Positions 13,301-37,165 of a stretch of DNA of 64,000 nt are shown here, in pieces (within the stretch, counting starts at the first letter, position 1; each line of letters starts with the position of its first letter). The position numbers and the translations under genes are program-made. Source of the stretch: Lichenostomus cassidix (lineage: Eukaryota; Chordata; Aves; Passeriformes; Meliphagidae); NCBI GenBank assembly GCA_008360975.2, contig CM039211.1, positions 67,422,565 to 67,486,564 of the forward strand. Reading direction: 5' to 3'. The notes below the pieces were generated by a model. The model ran no database searches. It was given only the letters and a program-made list of their open reading frames with translations, and was not told where the DNA came from.

Positions 13301-16300
13301 GACGAAACTCTGTTCCAGAGAGCAAAAGTTAATTCCTTTCTCAATATGAGGCCTTGGGAAGAGTTATTACCAGCAATTTGCCCTAGTTCCCAGGCTTGCT
13401 GTGGTCCAGTTTGACATAACCCACCAGGCTGTTTAGCACAAGAGGATGCATCTCCCATCTGGGACACCACTGGTGTAAAGGATAGGACATGGATCTTGAT
13501 CCCCTATTTGACATTTTCCTGAAAGATATGCCTGATCTGATGGGTACCTTGCTTCTCTAGAGTTGGCAGCATGGTTTGTGCATGAGTACACACTGCTGGA
13601 AAGCCTCTTGTCACTTCACTGAAATGAGCAAAGAGTTTGGGTCTATTTCTGAAGGAGCAGGATCAGCTGCTGTGACCTGTCCTGGGAACAAAATGAGACA
13701 CTGCAGCCAAGGACTGTAGCTCCAGAAGGAGGTCACACCACCACCAAGGCAATTTCCTCTTGCCATTTTGCATGCCCTGTGTCTGGATCCTTGTGGGCTG
13801 CTCAGACCCCACGGCCCTTGGCTGAAAACCCAGCAGTTGTTGCTGGCTCTCCACATGAGCAGACTCTGGACATCTTGTGCTTGGAGACCTGCTGAGCTTA
13901 ACCAGCACCCTTGCACCTTGGTGCTGTTTCCAGAGGGCATTAGGGATGCCCACTGGAAAAGATGCAGGGTGCTCTGCCTCCTGCTGTGGAGCCACCTGTC
14001 CTAGTGGTGGGAGAGTGGGAAGCTTAGCTCCTGCCTCTCAGGGATCTCTGAAGTGCTGGGGTGTCAAACGCCACCTGAGGAACAGTGCTGCCTCTCCTTT
14101 CCCTCACACAGACTTTTGCTCTCCTAGATGAGAAACAAGGCAAGAAATTTCCTATATAGGTCAACAATAGCCTCCAGTTCAGACTTCCTGTGATTTCTGT
14201 GGCAGCCACTGGGATCAAGTCTTCCTCACACATCCCTTATGGAAACCTGCCACAAATGACTGGCATGCCTTATTCCCCCTCAGTGGTCCACACTGAGATA
14301 TCCTACCAGGTTTTCTCTTGCTCTTGTACTGTTCCCTCATCACTGCTGACTTGATGTGCTGGGGGGAAGGATGAATGAGCAGAACGACAGCCATGCCAGG
14401 CCCCACTCCCTCATTCTGTGTGTCGTCATTTCTGCCAGCTGAGTGAATTCATCATGGGAAGGGTGGGAGAGCATGTGTGGAGCCAGGCTTGGTGCCTCTT
14501 TGTAAGGGTTTTGCAAGGCTGAGCGGATGCCCCAGCTGGGTGCCTGCAATAGATCCTCCCCAAGCCACAAGCAGGATGAGTCTGAGATCTTATCTTGATT
14601 TTTAGTAATAGGTATCCAATTTGCTGACTCCAGGTGCTCAACTCATGTCTGATTCAGGTTTCTGGGTATCCTGCAGGATGTGGTGGGTGAGATGTCTGTG
14701 TGGCAGGCTCAGGAAACAGGGGGGACATCAAAGATCCATCACCTGCACCTCCCATAACAGGCTGGAGGGTTCAATACTCTGACCCTGCAGCTGAAGAATG
14801 GGCACATCAGTGTGTAGGTTAACAGGTACAGCCAGAGAGCCTGTTCCCAGAGGATCCAGAGCTCCCTCCTGGGAAGCCCCAGTCACACACAACAGACTTC
14901 CATTGACAGCTTTTGCTGGGAAATTATTTCCCAAGTGGGGTGTGTGGCAAACACCTTGCTACAGCATAAAAATTTTGGTGCCTTGGCAGTATTGCCCTGC
15001 TCCTACCACCCTGCAAACTTGGTGCAACAAAGTGCCTGTGATGGGAAGATTCGGGGCTGCTGCCAGTCTGGGGAGGGGTAATTTCCTCTCTGTGTTTTTT
15101 GAGCTCCCTGTCTGACTGCTGCTCTTGCTACCTTCCTATTACTCCTTCTCAACTCTGGTACTGAACAGAGCTGTGGTGGGGATGAGATCCCCTATTGGGA
15201 TAAATCCACTACTGGGGTTTGCTGGGAGATATGGGCTGCAAGGACAATTACATCCATCGCCTCTGCATCCCACAAGGAGATAGAGACACAACAGCTCTCT
15301 GTGGGTGGAGGGAGAGGACCTCCTACTTGTCCTTTCAGAACACCCAGTGCTTGCCTCCACCTGGTGTTCCTTTCAGGTCTCATTCCTCTCTGACTGGATG
15401 CTGGCAGCTGACAGGGCTGGGGGTTTCCTTGCGTAGGGGAAAAAGTGTGTCTGACCCCGGGAGGAGGTGCTTGGGATGGAAGCTGCTGCCAGCAGTGGCT
15501 CCAAGTGCACTGGTGGCTGATGAGAAAGCATCTGTTCCCATCTGCCAGCTCCTCATCCCTGGCCCCCCATCCTGTGCCAAGACAGGCAGATCCTGTGGCT
15601 TCTGGCCTGGTTGTTCTTAGCACCCAGCCCTGCCCTCAGATGTAAGGGGTACAGGGAGGTCTTGGACTGCCTGTCTGGGGTGCTATTGCCCTCTGCTTCC
15701 ACAAACCACTTAGATTTGACAGTCAGCTTCTCAAAAACCAGCCACCCTTGAGCCATGAAGCAAACTGGGGCTTGGAGTTCCTGTGTTTGCACACAGGAAC
15801 TAAAGGATGTATTCTCAGGCACAAGATTAGCCCTGTTTCAGTGCTTCTAGTTTAGGACTGAAATATTGAATATGTCCTGTATCCTGATTTGGAATCTGCT
15901 TTTGCTGACTTTTCTTGGGGTTTTCAGCATGTAAATCCCCACTTTAATTCCTTCTGGGCAGGCCAAGAAAAAGAGGCCAGGCCATTTTCATAAGGAAATG
16001 TTGGCTCTTTACCCTTGGGATATTCCAGGTCAGCCACAGTGTCTCTCAACCATTGTAACTTCATGCTTGGGGAGTGAGGAAAAGACAGTGGTAGAAACAG
16101 CTTTCAAGTTTTCTGCTTCTCCCCTCCCATGAGATCAAGACTTCCTTGAAGACTCCGTAACCAGTTTAAGAGATACTGCCCCAAACCAGCTCATGTCCCA
16201 TGCCTGCTGCTGTCAGTGGAGGAACTGCCAGTTAAAGGACAATATCCCTTCTTTTCTTTGGGAGAGGGCCTCTTCTGGTGTATCAGGAGGTGGGTGCCTG

Positions 16301-16852
16301 CTCATGTCTCCCCAGACTTTGGGTGTTGCATCCACTGCACAGCCCAGCCCTTCTGTTTACAGCCCTGTTATCTCCACAGCCGCAGGCGCTCGTCTCAGGT
16401 GGCTTGTCCATACCAAATCCCTGTTTCATTATGGAATCTCAGAAATGCCCATTACAATGCAGTTCCTTAATGCCTGTTTGCTAAAGGATGATGTTTAATA
16501 CTTAAACTACCCAGAGGAAAAAAAAAAAATAGGTCAGCATGGAAATTTCCCCAGGATCCAGGCTGATTTAAAATCAGATGGAGGAATGAATGTCCCAAAG
16601 AGGACAGCAGTCTCTGTTCTCACTTAAAGCAAGTGTAGACAAGCCCACTTTGCTTTTGCAGAGGTGGATTTAGGGAGCGTCCAGGCGAACTGGTAGTTAT
16701 AGTCCTTCAACAGCCCTGGAGACACAAGAGGCAGAGCGTGTAGTTTGCACCCTAGTTCTTTTACAGTTCAGGAGCCCAGTTCTTTTCTCTGAGGGTGCAG
16801 GTTAGAAGGATATCCCCTGCAAAGACCATGAGAGACCTGAGTGAGATTTGGA

Positions 16853-16897
16853 GGTACAGAATGAGGTCAGGGTACAGAATGAGGTCAGGGTACAGAA
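16853..16897 (+). repeat. 18-bp tandem repeat, 2.5 copies
   Basis: GGTACAGAATGAGGTCAG occurs at 16853-16870 and 16871-16888, with a partial third copy to 16897. Confidence 0.95.
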
Positions 16898-16931
16898 ACG
16901 GGAAAAATTGTTTACTACTTCAGGGGGCATC

Positions 16932-16992
16932 ATATCTCATTTCAGATTTAATATCTCATTTCAGACCTTCAGACCTCATATCTCATTTCAGA
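16932..16992 (+). repeat. Three copies of a 15-bp motif
   Basis: ATATCTCATTTCAGA is found at 16932, 16951 and 16978, at irregular spacing of 19 and 27 bases. It lies only 35 bases from the 18-bp tandem repeat, so this is a locally repeat-prone spot. Confidence 0.9.
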
Positions 16993-19900
16993 CCTTCTAA
17001 TACTTTCTGCCTTTGCATTTCCTGGGAAAGAGAAACATCTTACTTGGATTGGAAAATACTGAATATCCATTCTGCTATGGTTTCTACTCTCCAGCCTAGA
17101 ATTATCAACAGCTGGTTCATTCCTAGTTGCACTTGTGCCAACACAAACACTTCTTTTTCTTTCTGATGTACCTATTGACAGCAGGATGTCCCAGTTTGGC
17201 CTTGGGTTCACTGTATTACCTTATTTGAGTACTTTTGGTCCATACTGAAATAGTGGGACTCCATTCATCTGTTTGTTGTTCTGACATTCTTTTGGACCTT
17301 TTCCCCTTTCAGGTCACCTTTCTTGAGCAAAGGTGATCTGGAATTCATGTGGCATTGCAGAGAGACCTCCTGGTGTGAATTGTGGAACAGTTTTAAAGTT
17401 TTCCTGCAAATCATATTGCAAATAGCTCACCCCACCTGTGGCAGAAACATCTTTGCATCTTGCAGGTCTGCACCCCCTTGGAAACTGGGGGTGGGTTACA
17501 CCAGTTATGTGTAGCTGTCTCCCCCTGGGAAAATTGCATTAGGTTTCCTTTGTAGCCCAACAAAGAGACGCTCCCAAAGTGATGTCATGGAATACCCATC
17601 TAAAATTACATCTAGGTGGCTTTTTTTTTCCTCTTAAAGTGATTGCTTCTGTGCTGAGGAACACCTCTCGCTGTGGTTAGGTTGGAGATCAGGCACACTT
17701 TCCATTCTGGGACATGTCCTCACCTGGTAGGGAAAGTTATTGTCATTGCTCCTGACTCACACTTCGGGCTGGTGGAGTTTCACACCATTTCTGTGTCTTC
17801 TGCCTTCGGGGTCTTTGAACTCGCTTGCTGTGGTGCACAACAGCAGCAATGTCTCCAAGTCAGGACTGGCTCTGCAGCTCTCAGAAGAATGGCTGTCTAT
17901 ATGAAGCAGTTTATGGGAGAAGCCCCTGCCAAAACCCTATTTCAGGAGAGCTCTTTGTAATAGCTTTCCCTTCAGATGTGTTATTAAAAAGCATTCTTCT
18001 GGAGGAGCAATTGATGCTTTTCCAGTGTGCAGTAGTTATTCTGGCATGCAACCACTGAGAGCGGAAAATGGCATCTCCACAGGAATGGCATGTGATGTAT
18101 TTTGTTTATTCCTCTAAATTAGGACAAGCTTTCGGGTGAGGAGGAAACTAGACATGACAAGGAACCTCCAGTGGCACAGTCTGTATGTCCATGCTCAATA
18201 TAGCTCTGGGGGACCCATCCCTATGAGATACTTCTAAATGTTATTAGGCATAGACTCATCTCAGGATACTCCTTCCTTCACCTGGCCCCAGTCACTGCAC
18301 TTCATGAAGAGCTATTTTCATGGAGTTTAAAATATTATTCCCATTACTATACAATAATTCAAGTCCAAACCCAGTTTGCCATGTTTCAGGCCACTCTTTG
18401 GTGTCTGAAGAACCTAAATTATGATTGCAGTTTCACTTTAAGTTTCTCCAAAACCAGGTGTCATAAACAACATTCAGCTGTGTAGGTTATCACTCTTTTC
18501 TGGAGGAATTTCTTCATTTTTCTAACTCTGCTTGGAGGGCTAAGCAGACCCAGACATGAAAAAAAAAAACCACCTGGCTCTGCAAATCTGGAGATTCAAG
18601 GCAGGATGTTGAAATCTCCATGCTTAACCCTCCAGCTAGAATGGTTTAGAAAGCTTATAAACTTCCTACCCACTCACTTCCTACCCTGCCTTGCTAGGCA
18701 AGCTATAATTTTTATTTTTAATGAAATCTAATGAACATGTCACCATACTGCTCTGTCAAGTAGTTCATGGGAAAGAGATGGTCAGAGGTATCTTCCAGAG
18801 GGAGATTTCACAAGGATGAATGCTGCCATACCTTGACACAGTGACCTCTCTTGGCATAACGGCTTTTGCACCAGGTGACCCTGCCATCAGTGCAATGAGT
18901 GACTCATTACAGATTTGAGTGATTCACGGTTTTCTCCCCATTGGATTGCACCATCCATCCTGGGATGAGTGAATAAAATTGGCTTGGACGAGCTGTGGAA
19001 CCCACCAGTCCAGGTTTATCTACGCATTTACTTAAGAAGAAGTCTTGTTGCCTTGTTAAACTTGAATTTGAATAGGAAAGATTATATTACTGTGGGGTGA
19101 TTCAGGACTCTGCAGAACCCAAGGAGTTTATGAGCCTGAATTTATTTTGTGCTACTATAGCCAGTAGGAAAACAGCTGAAAGGGAGCAGCCGGGAATTGG
19201 TTCTTCCTTTATAATTTCACCTGTATCTTTCTCCTGGCATGGAGTGATGAGGGACGGAGCCAAGTGGCAAGGCTGAAACACAAACAGCACACTTGGAGCC
19301 TGTGTGTTAGTTTTGGATCTTGTCTAGAAATAACAGCTCAAGCACACAGTGAGTTTCTTGTGGCACATTGCACGGTTCTGCTGTAGAGAAAGGAAGGGAA
19401 TAAGAAAGTGACAAACATTATAGAGAAGTGCTCTGTTGGACCAGGATCAAAAGGCATGGGTTCAAATCCTGGTCTGTTCCTAGGTATGGCTGTATTTGTA
19501 GGTCCCAGAAGATCCTGGAAGAAAAGGCTGAGATTCATGAAAGGAGCACAACGTAACAATATTGTCTCTGACTTCCCTGCTGGGTTGAGTTTCGTTTTCT
19601 CTTGTCCAGAGGAGTTTCCTCTGGACAACTAGCAGGTTCCATAAACTGGAGTGTTACACTGCCTTGATTTTTGACACTGTACAGATTGATAGGGATAGTT
19701 CATTCTAGGTACTTAATGCCTGATATTTCAATCACTCTGTGACTGACAAGACAAATCCCTTTCTTGCACTTCAATAGCTCTGGCACTACCACCAGGAAGT
19801 AAAGTGTGAGTTTTCTTGTGACAGAGTTTTGGAAATTTGCTTTCTTTGAGGCTTTGTGCTGTGAAACAGCTTCTTTGGACCTCCATGCAAGGAAACACTG

Positions 19901-20623
19901 AAGGCATGGACATCTTTCCATGTCCACCTAACTCTAGGAAATCCCAGCAGCTCAGAGGTAGTATCTCATTATTCTTGCCTGCTACATCATTCCTTGTTTA
20001 CTTCTACCATTCTGTGAATTCATTCTAACCACCAGGATGGGTACAGCTACCCTGTGCACCAGTTATTGCAGGAGATGAGCTTGCTTGGAAATCTATTGCT
20101 GCTCAAGCACATCTTTAATTGTCTTGTGCTTCAATCATGTGTCCCTAAGTCCAGTGGATTAGTGTGGCATGGCAATTCCTGTATTGGCACAGAGAAGCTC
20201 CAGCACTGGGGTCATTTAGCCCTTGCCCACACTTTGATTAGTTATTGCTTCTGAAAGGATGTCCCGCTTATTCTAGCGTTGCGTCACTGTCCTTTCCCCA
20301 AGCTCCTTCCTAGATAATAACACGGCTGCCTGTTGGGAAAGCAATTGCATAAGTCCCTATTGCTCATTTTAAGTCACTGGATCTTGGGCTGCAGTGATTC
20401 ACCCTCACAACGCCCCAAGAAGGGAATCTGATATCATTCCAATTTACTCACAAAGAAGCTGGGGTGTGGAAAGGTGAAGGATTTGCTGGGGGTCAGGCAG
20501 TGAGTCAGGCACAGAGCCGGTGTCGGAGCACCCACCCACCCCAGCTCCTCAGGCTTGCCTGTGTCTAGACTTTTCCAAGCACCAGCTTTGATGCTGGTCT
20601 TATCCAGCATCAAACCTTTACCA

Positions 20624-21171
20624 TGTCATGGTTTAACCCCAGCCAGCAACTGTGCACCATGCACTGCCCCCTGCCCACCACCAGTGGGGAAGACAATGGT
20701 AAAAAAAAGTAAAACTTGTGGGTTGAGACAGGAATAGTTTAGTAACTGAAACAAAATGGAATATACTGCTACTAGTAATAATAATGAAAATGAAGAAGAG
20801 AAAGATAGTCAATAAAACACAAGAAAGACATGTAATAAGCAACACAATTGCTCCCATCTCACTGACAGATGCTCAGCCTGCTTCCCAGCAGTGATCAGCT
20901 GCTCCAGGCCAATTCCCCCCAGTTTATGCACTGGGCATGATGTTCTGTGGTATGGAATATCCCTCTGGCCAGTTTGGGTCAGCTCTCCTGGCCATGCTCC
21001 CTCCTGGCTTGTGCACCTGGTCACTGGCAGAGCATGGGAAACTGAAAAGTGCTTGGATTCGGGTAAACACTGCTGAGCAACAACTGAAACATCAGTGTGT
21101 TATCAGCATTTTTCTCACACTAAATCCAAACCACTAGTAAGAAGGAAATTATTCCAGCCAAAACCAAGACA
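20624..21171 (-). mobile_element. Solo ERV LTR, minus orientation, about 1.9 kb upstream of AQP3
   Basis: The + strand begins TGTCATGGTTTAACCCC and ends CCAGCCAAAACCAAGACA, giving short inverted TGTC/GACA termini. On the minus strand it reads as an LTR: it starts TGTCTTGGTTTTGGCTGG, has a TATA-like GCATAAAC before a G-run (complement of 20917-20938), and ends in a C-rich/T-rich tail. I recognise it as a common bird, especially passerine, LTR family, but give no family name. No internal retroviral sequence flanks it and no clear target-site duplication is seen, so it looks like an aged solo LTR. Confidence 0.75.
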
Positions 21172-22960
21172 TACTATCAGCCTCGCAGCCTTAATATCTC
21201 CCCTCCCTTGACCACTCGTGAGGGAATGCCTGAATGCTCAGCTTGTAACCTGAGGGACTCAGATGCTGCAGACAGGAGAAATGTTCCTACCTGCTTGGAG
21301 AACATCACACCCTCCAAGATTTTTGCTCCTCATCTTCCTCCTTTTGGTCTGATGGCCCTGTCCTCACCACCAGGGAAGGAATGGGAACCAGCCTAAGTAA
21401 ATCTCAATAAAACTACACCACAGAACACAGCAGCTACACGCTGGTGGTTCAACAAATTGCAAATCAGGTCACATTTTAGCTTGGTAACTGCCAAAAGGTT
21501 AGAAAACCGAACATAGAATTTAAATTCTGGCTTTGCTGGCTTGGATAGAGCACCAGGGTGAAAGGACAGGGCCAAATACAAAGGAGAGGGGAGTGCAGGA
21601 GGACGTGAGGAGCCTCTGTGGCTCTGGAGATGCACTGCAAGATGATGAGGGGATAGATATGGACAGAAGGTTAAAAATGGTGTCCTGAGTACTGGTTTGC
21701 AAACCCCAGCAAGCATGGGGCTGTTGGAGCACTCGCTGTAGTTCAGAGGACCCCACTGATGCTGGCAGTCCCAAACTGGGCTTGAGCACAAAATAACGAG
21801 GAACGTTTCCTGCCCCTGTAATTATGTTTGGACTTGAGTGTTTCCCTGTATTTGATTCCTCACACGTTATTGCTTTCTTAACCACATTCCTGACTGCTTC
21901 TTGGGTTGGCTGCAGTTTTCTGTATAAAATAAAGGCCCATTCACCACTGTACTAAAAAGCTCTGGTTTTTCCACAGGAAAGTTGATGGTTAAATAAGGGG
22001 AAGAGGAAAAGCTGGGCATCTGTGGCTTTGCAGAGAAGGCAGGGGAACATATCAAGGAAAGGGGTCCCTTTCAGACCTGCAAATTCAGTCCTGCTGCTCT
22101 GTGTCAAGCCCTGGTGAGTCAAGGAGCCCAGGGAATTTTTACTACTCACTTAACAAAAACCAGATGCCACGAGTTGCACATGTCCTATTAGCAGTCCTCA
22201 CCTCAGATGGTATGGACTGGGACTGTTCTCATCCAGGCCATCTTGTGGAATAGTCCTAGAGTGACACAGAATGTTACTGACTATGAAAAGACAGCAAGGG
22301 CTGTTTCCTGTGTGGCTCAGTAAGTCTGAGGGCTCCTCACTGAGGTTCTATGATGGGGACTGGCTCTGCACTGGGGATCTCTTGTCTTTACAGCTTTCAA
22401 GGGGACTGGGCTGCAAGGGCTTTCCCAAAGCTCTGGGTGAGGGACACAAACCATAACAACAAAAAAGAGTTTGGACCTGAATGCAGATTTCCATGGAAAG
22501 AGGTTTGGTCTTGCTTCCCAGTACCAGCTTCAGCTGGGTAACTGCTGGGGCTGGGGAGTGCCTCGGCCTCAGCTGCTGGGATTTAAACCCTCCTGCATCC
22601 CAATTTTGCTGTCAAAGTATCTACAGCCTCCGAATCCGCATAGGACCAGACACCAATTTACCACCCTGCAGGAACTTCAGAGCGAAGGACATCTGAATGC
22701 AGGATACCACGCTCACACAAATGGGTAAGGCACCACACAGCCTATGCATTTAGCTGAAGCTGGAGAAGGGCAGAGATGGTCCTGTGTTTTAGGTGGTGAT
22801 GAAAACAGCAGTGGCTTCAGCAGGACACATTTAATTCCTTCTTCTTATGAAGCTCCTGAATCTTTTGCTCACCTATGCAAACAATAAAGAAAATGAAAAA
22901 AACCACCCACGCTGTCTCATGCTGAAAAGGAGGAAAAAAAAAGTTGGGCTTGAAGAGCGG
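21172..22960. other. Sequence between the LTR and the AQP3 promoter
   Basis: No coding exon or repeat recognised. This would be the place to look for proximal enhancers of AQP3. Confidence 0.65.
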
Positions 22961-22965
22961 GTGGA

Positions 22966-22977
22966 AGGGGTGTGGTT
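22966..22977 (+). promoter_or_regulatory. CACCC / KLF-Sp type box upstream of AQP3
   Basis: AGGGGTGTGGTT sits about 40 bp upstream of the TATA box. It resembles the GT-box bound by KLF and Sp family factors. Binding is inferred from the motif and the promoter-proximal position only. Confidence 0.45.
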
Positions 22978-23012
22978 ACCCAGGAGGTGTGTCAGGCATC
23001 GATGAACTTATT

Positions 23013-23018
23013 TATAAG
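23013..23018 (+). promoter_or_regulatory. AQP3: TATA box of the AQP3 promoter (TATAAG)
   Basis: TTTATAAG lies about 97 bp upstream of the AQP3 start codon. A transcription start about 25-32 bp downstream would fall near 23040-23048, giving a 5' UTR of about 65 bases. The start site is inferred, not mapped. Confidence 0.75.
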
Positions 23019-23042
23019 CAAAGGCAGCTGTGCTGGGGAAGA

Positions 23043-23109
23043 AAGTTTGCTGAGGCTTTGTAAGCTGCTGCTTTGTCCCTGACACCACTTGAGGAGCACC
23101 TCTACTGTG
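23043..23109 (+). other. AQP3: Inferred 5' UTR of AQP3
   Basis: The stretch between the position expected from the TATA box and the start codon is short and shows no splice donor, so the 5' UTR is probably within the first coding exon. The exact start is uncertain by some tens of bases. Confidence 0.5.
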
Positions 23110-35738
<12,629 letters not shown>

Positions 35739-37165
35739 GGAAGCTGCCACCCAGATCTGGCAGGTATTCATTACTCAGGACTGCAGTTGGCAAAAAAGAG
35801 AAGAAAAGAAGAGCTTCAAGAACAACAGGAAGAGTTTTTCACCTGTCTTGAGATATTCTAGTAACTTTTTTTTCTTTTTTTGTATATCCCTGACACATTT
35901 GCTTTTGACATTTCCCTGTGAGCCTTCCTACAAATGCAGTATCATATAATCTTTTCCTAATAGACGGGGATTGAGGACTGTAGGAGTCAGGAGAGAAGTG
36001 GGCATTGCTGTCCAATACAAATCAGGTGTTCAGGAATCTGAAGCTCTTTCGAGCTATGTTGCTGACATTGCCTCTGATATTGGCAATCTGCTTCCCTTCA
36101 AACCTGTGTTCCAATCTGTAGAATGGGGATCATGCAAAACTTAAATTGTTTTGCTGGCATGGATTGGAAACTCCTACATCCTGGAGAAAATTTGTCTCTG
36201 ATTCTACCATGGATCAAATTCTGCTTGATGTTGCTTTAAAGTCAGTGACTTGACACCACAAATTAACTTGTCTAAAGGATTTTTATGGGCCAAACTTTTA
36301 TGTCTTCTATGAATTCCCAAAATATTGTATCAGTCAGCTGATCCATAATGTCAGTATAGAGAGAATGCATTGGATTTTCATTCAATATTAAAACAAAATG
36401 TTTACAAACAAGTGTACCCTGGTGGTGTAATCAAAAATTTTAATATTGCCAGCTGATAGAAGATAACACATCGGAAATCCTTTTTCTAGCCAGGGCCTAA
36501 CCTAAACAGAAAGCTTGGCTCCTGAAGCAGCCTTTCTAATTAATCAGCTTTGTATATAAACTGCAAGCAGCTAATAGCCAAGATCCACTGGAAACACAAT
36601 GTTGCTAAAGTTGTGTGTGTTCATGTAAATTTTGCAATAGTGTTGTTGGGTTTCTTTTTTTTTTAAAGTAGATTTATATATAAATATACTCATTAAAGCT
36701 GTTACTAAATACCAAATTTGGGATGAGTTAACTTAGAGATGTGTGGGAACTGCTGATTCTCTGTCAGCTTTGAGATATTGTTGGATTTTCCTGGAGTGGT
36801 CTTGGATTACGGCATTGTGTTTTTTGGAGCACTTCCTTTTCTACCTTGCAGAATTACTGGGATATTCCTGGTACTCATGGCTGAGGGACTGAGGTCAGGC
36901 ACCTCCTGTACTAGCAGTACTGGCATCTCAGGGGATCTCTGGCTCTCCCAATGCCATAGTAATACATAGTATTTGAAAAAAAGCGTTATTGGTTGTGAAA
37001 GAATTTGTAAGTCCCACGCATTAGAGAAACTCATTCAAAGTCTGTTTCTTTAATGCATGAATTCATTGAAATGCATAACTTTGTACACATTTCCAGTGAC
37101 TAAAATGATGTATTCTTTTTTTTTTGCCTTTTTAAAAAAATAAAATGTCAATACCCACACTGTAA
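35739..37165 (+). other. AQP3: AQP3 3' UTR (inferred)
   Basis: The AT-rich sequence after the stop codon continues without recognised repeats to an AATAAA near 37139. It includes an ATTAAA at 36692-36697 in an AT-rich stretch (36668-36697) that could serve as a weaker upstream poly(A) site. The end is inferred as about 20 bases past the AATAAA. Confidence 0.7.
37139..37144 (+). terminator. AQP3: Likely main AQP3 poly(A) signal AATAAA
   Basis: The first canonical hexamer found downstream of the stop codon, 1.4 kb after it. A GT-rich element (GTGTTGGTTGTATTTTT) begins about 30 bases later, as expected for a cleavage and polyadenylation site. Confidence 0.7.

Larger units (their letters stand above)
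10370..20623. other. Intergenic, no gene recognised; CpG pocket at 11.1-11.3 kb
   Basis: Mostly unique-looking sequence. A GC- and CpG-rich pocket lies around 11105-11285, a TATATAAG occurs near 11615, and small tandem repeats lie at 16.85-17.0 kb. No coding exon is recognised despite a 197-codon minus-strand frame at 10683-11276. Confidence 0.65.

Noticed and set aside
18893..18910. AP-1 like TGACTCA near 18900
   Set aside because: A 7-base match is expected by chance several times in 64 kb, and nothing nearby supports a regulatory element.
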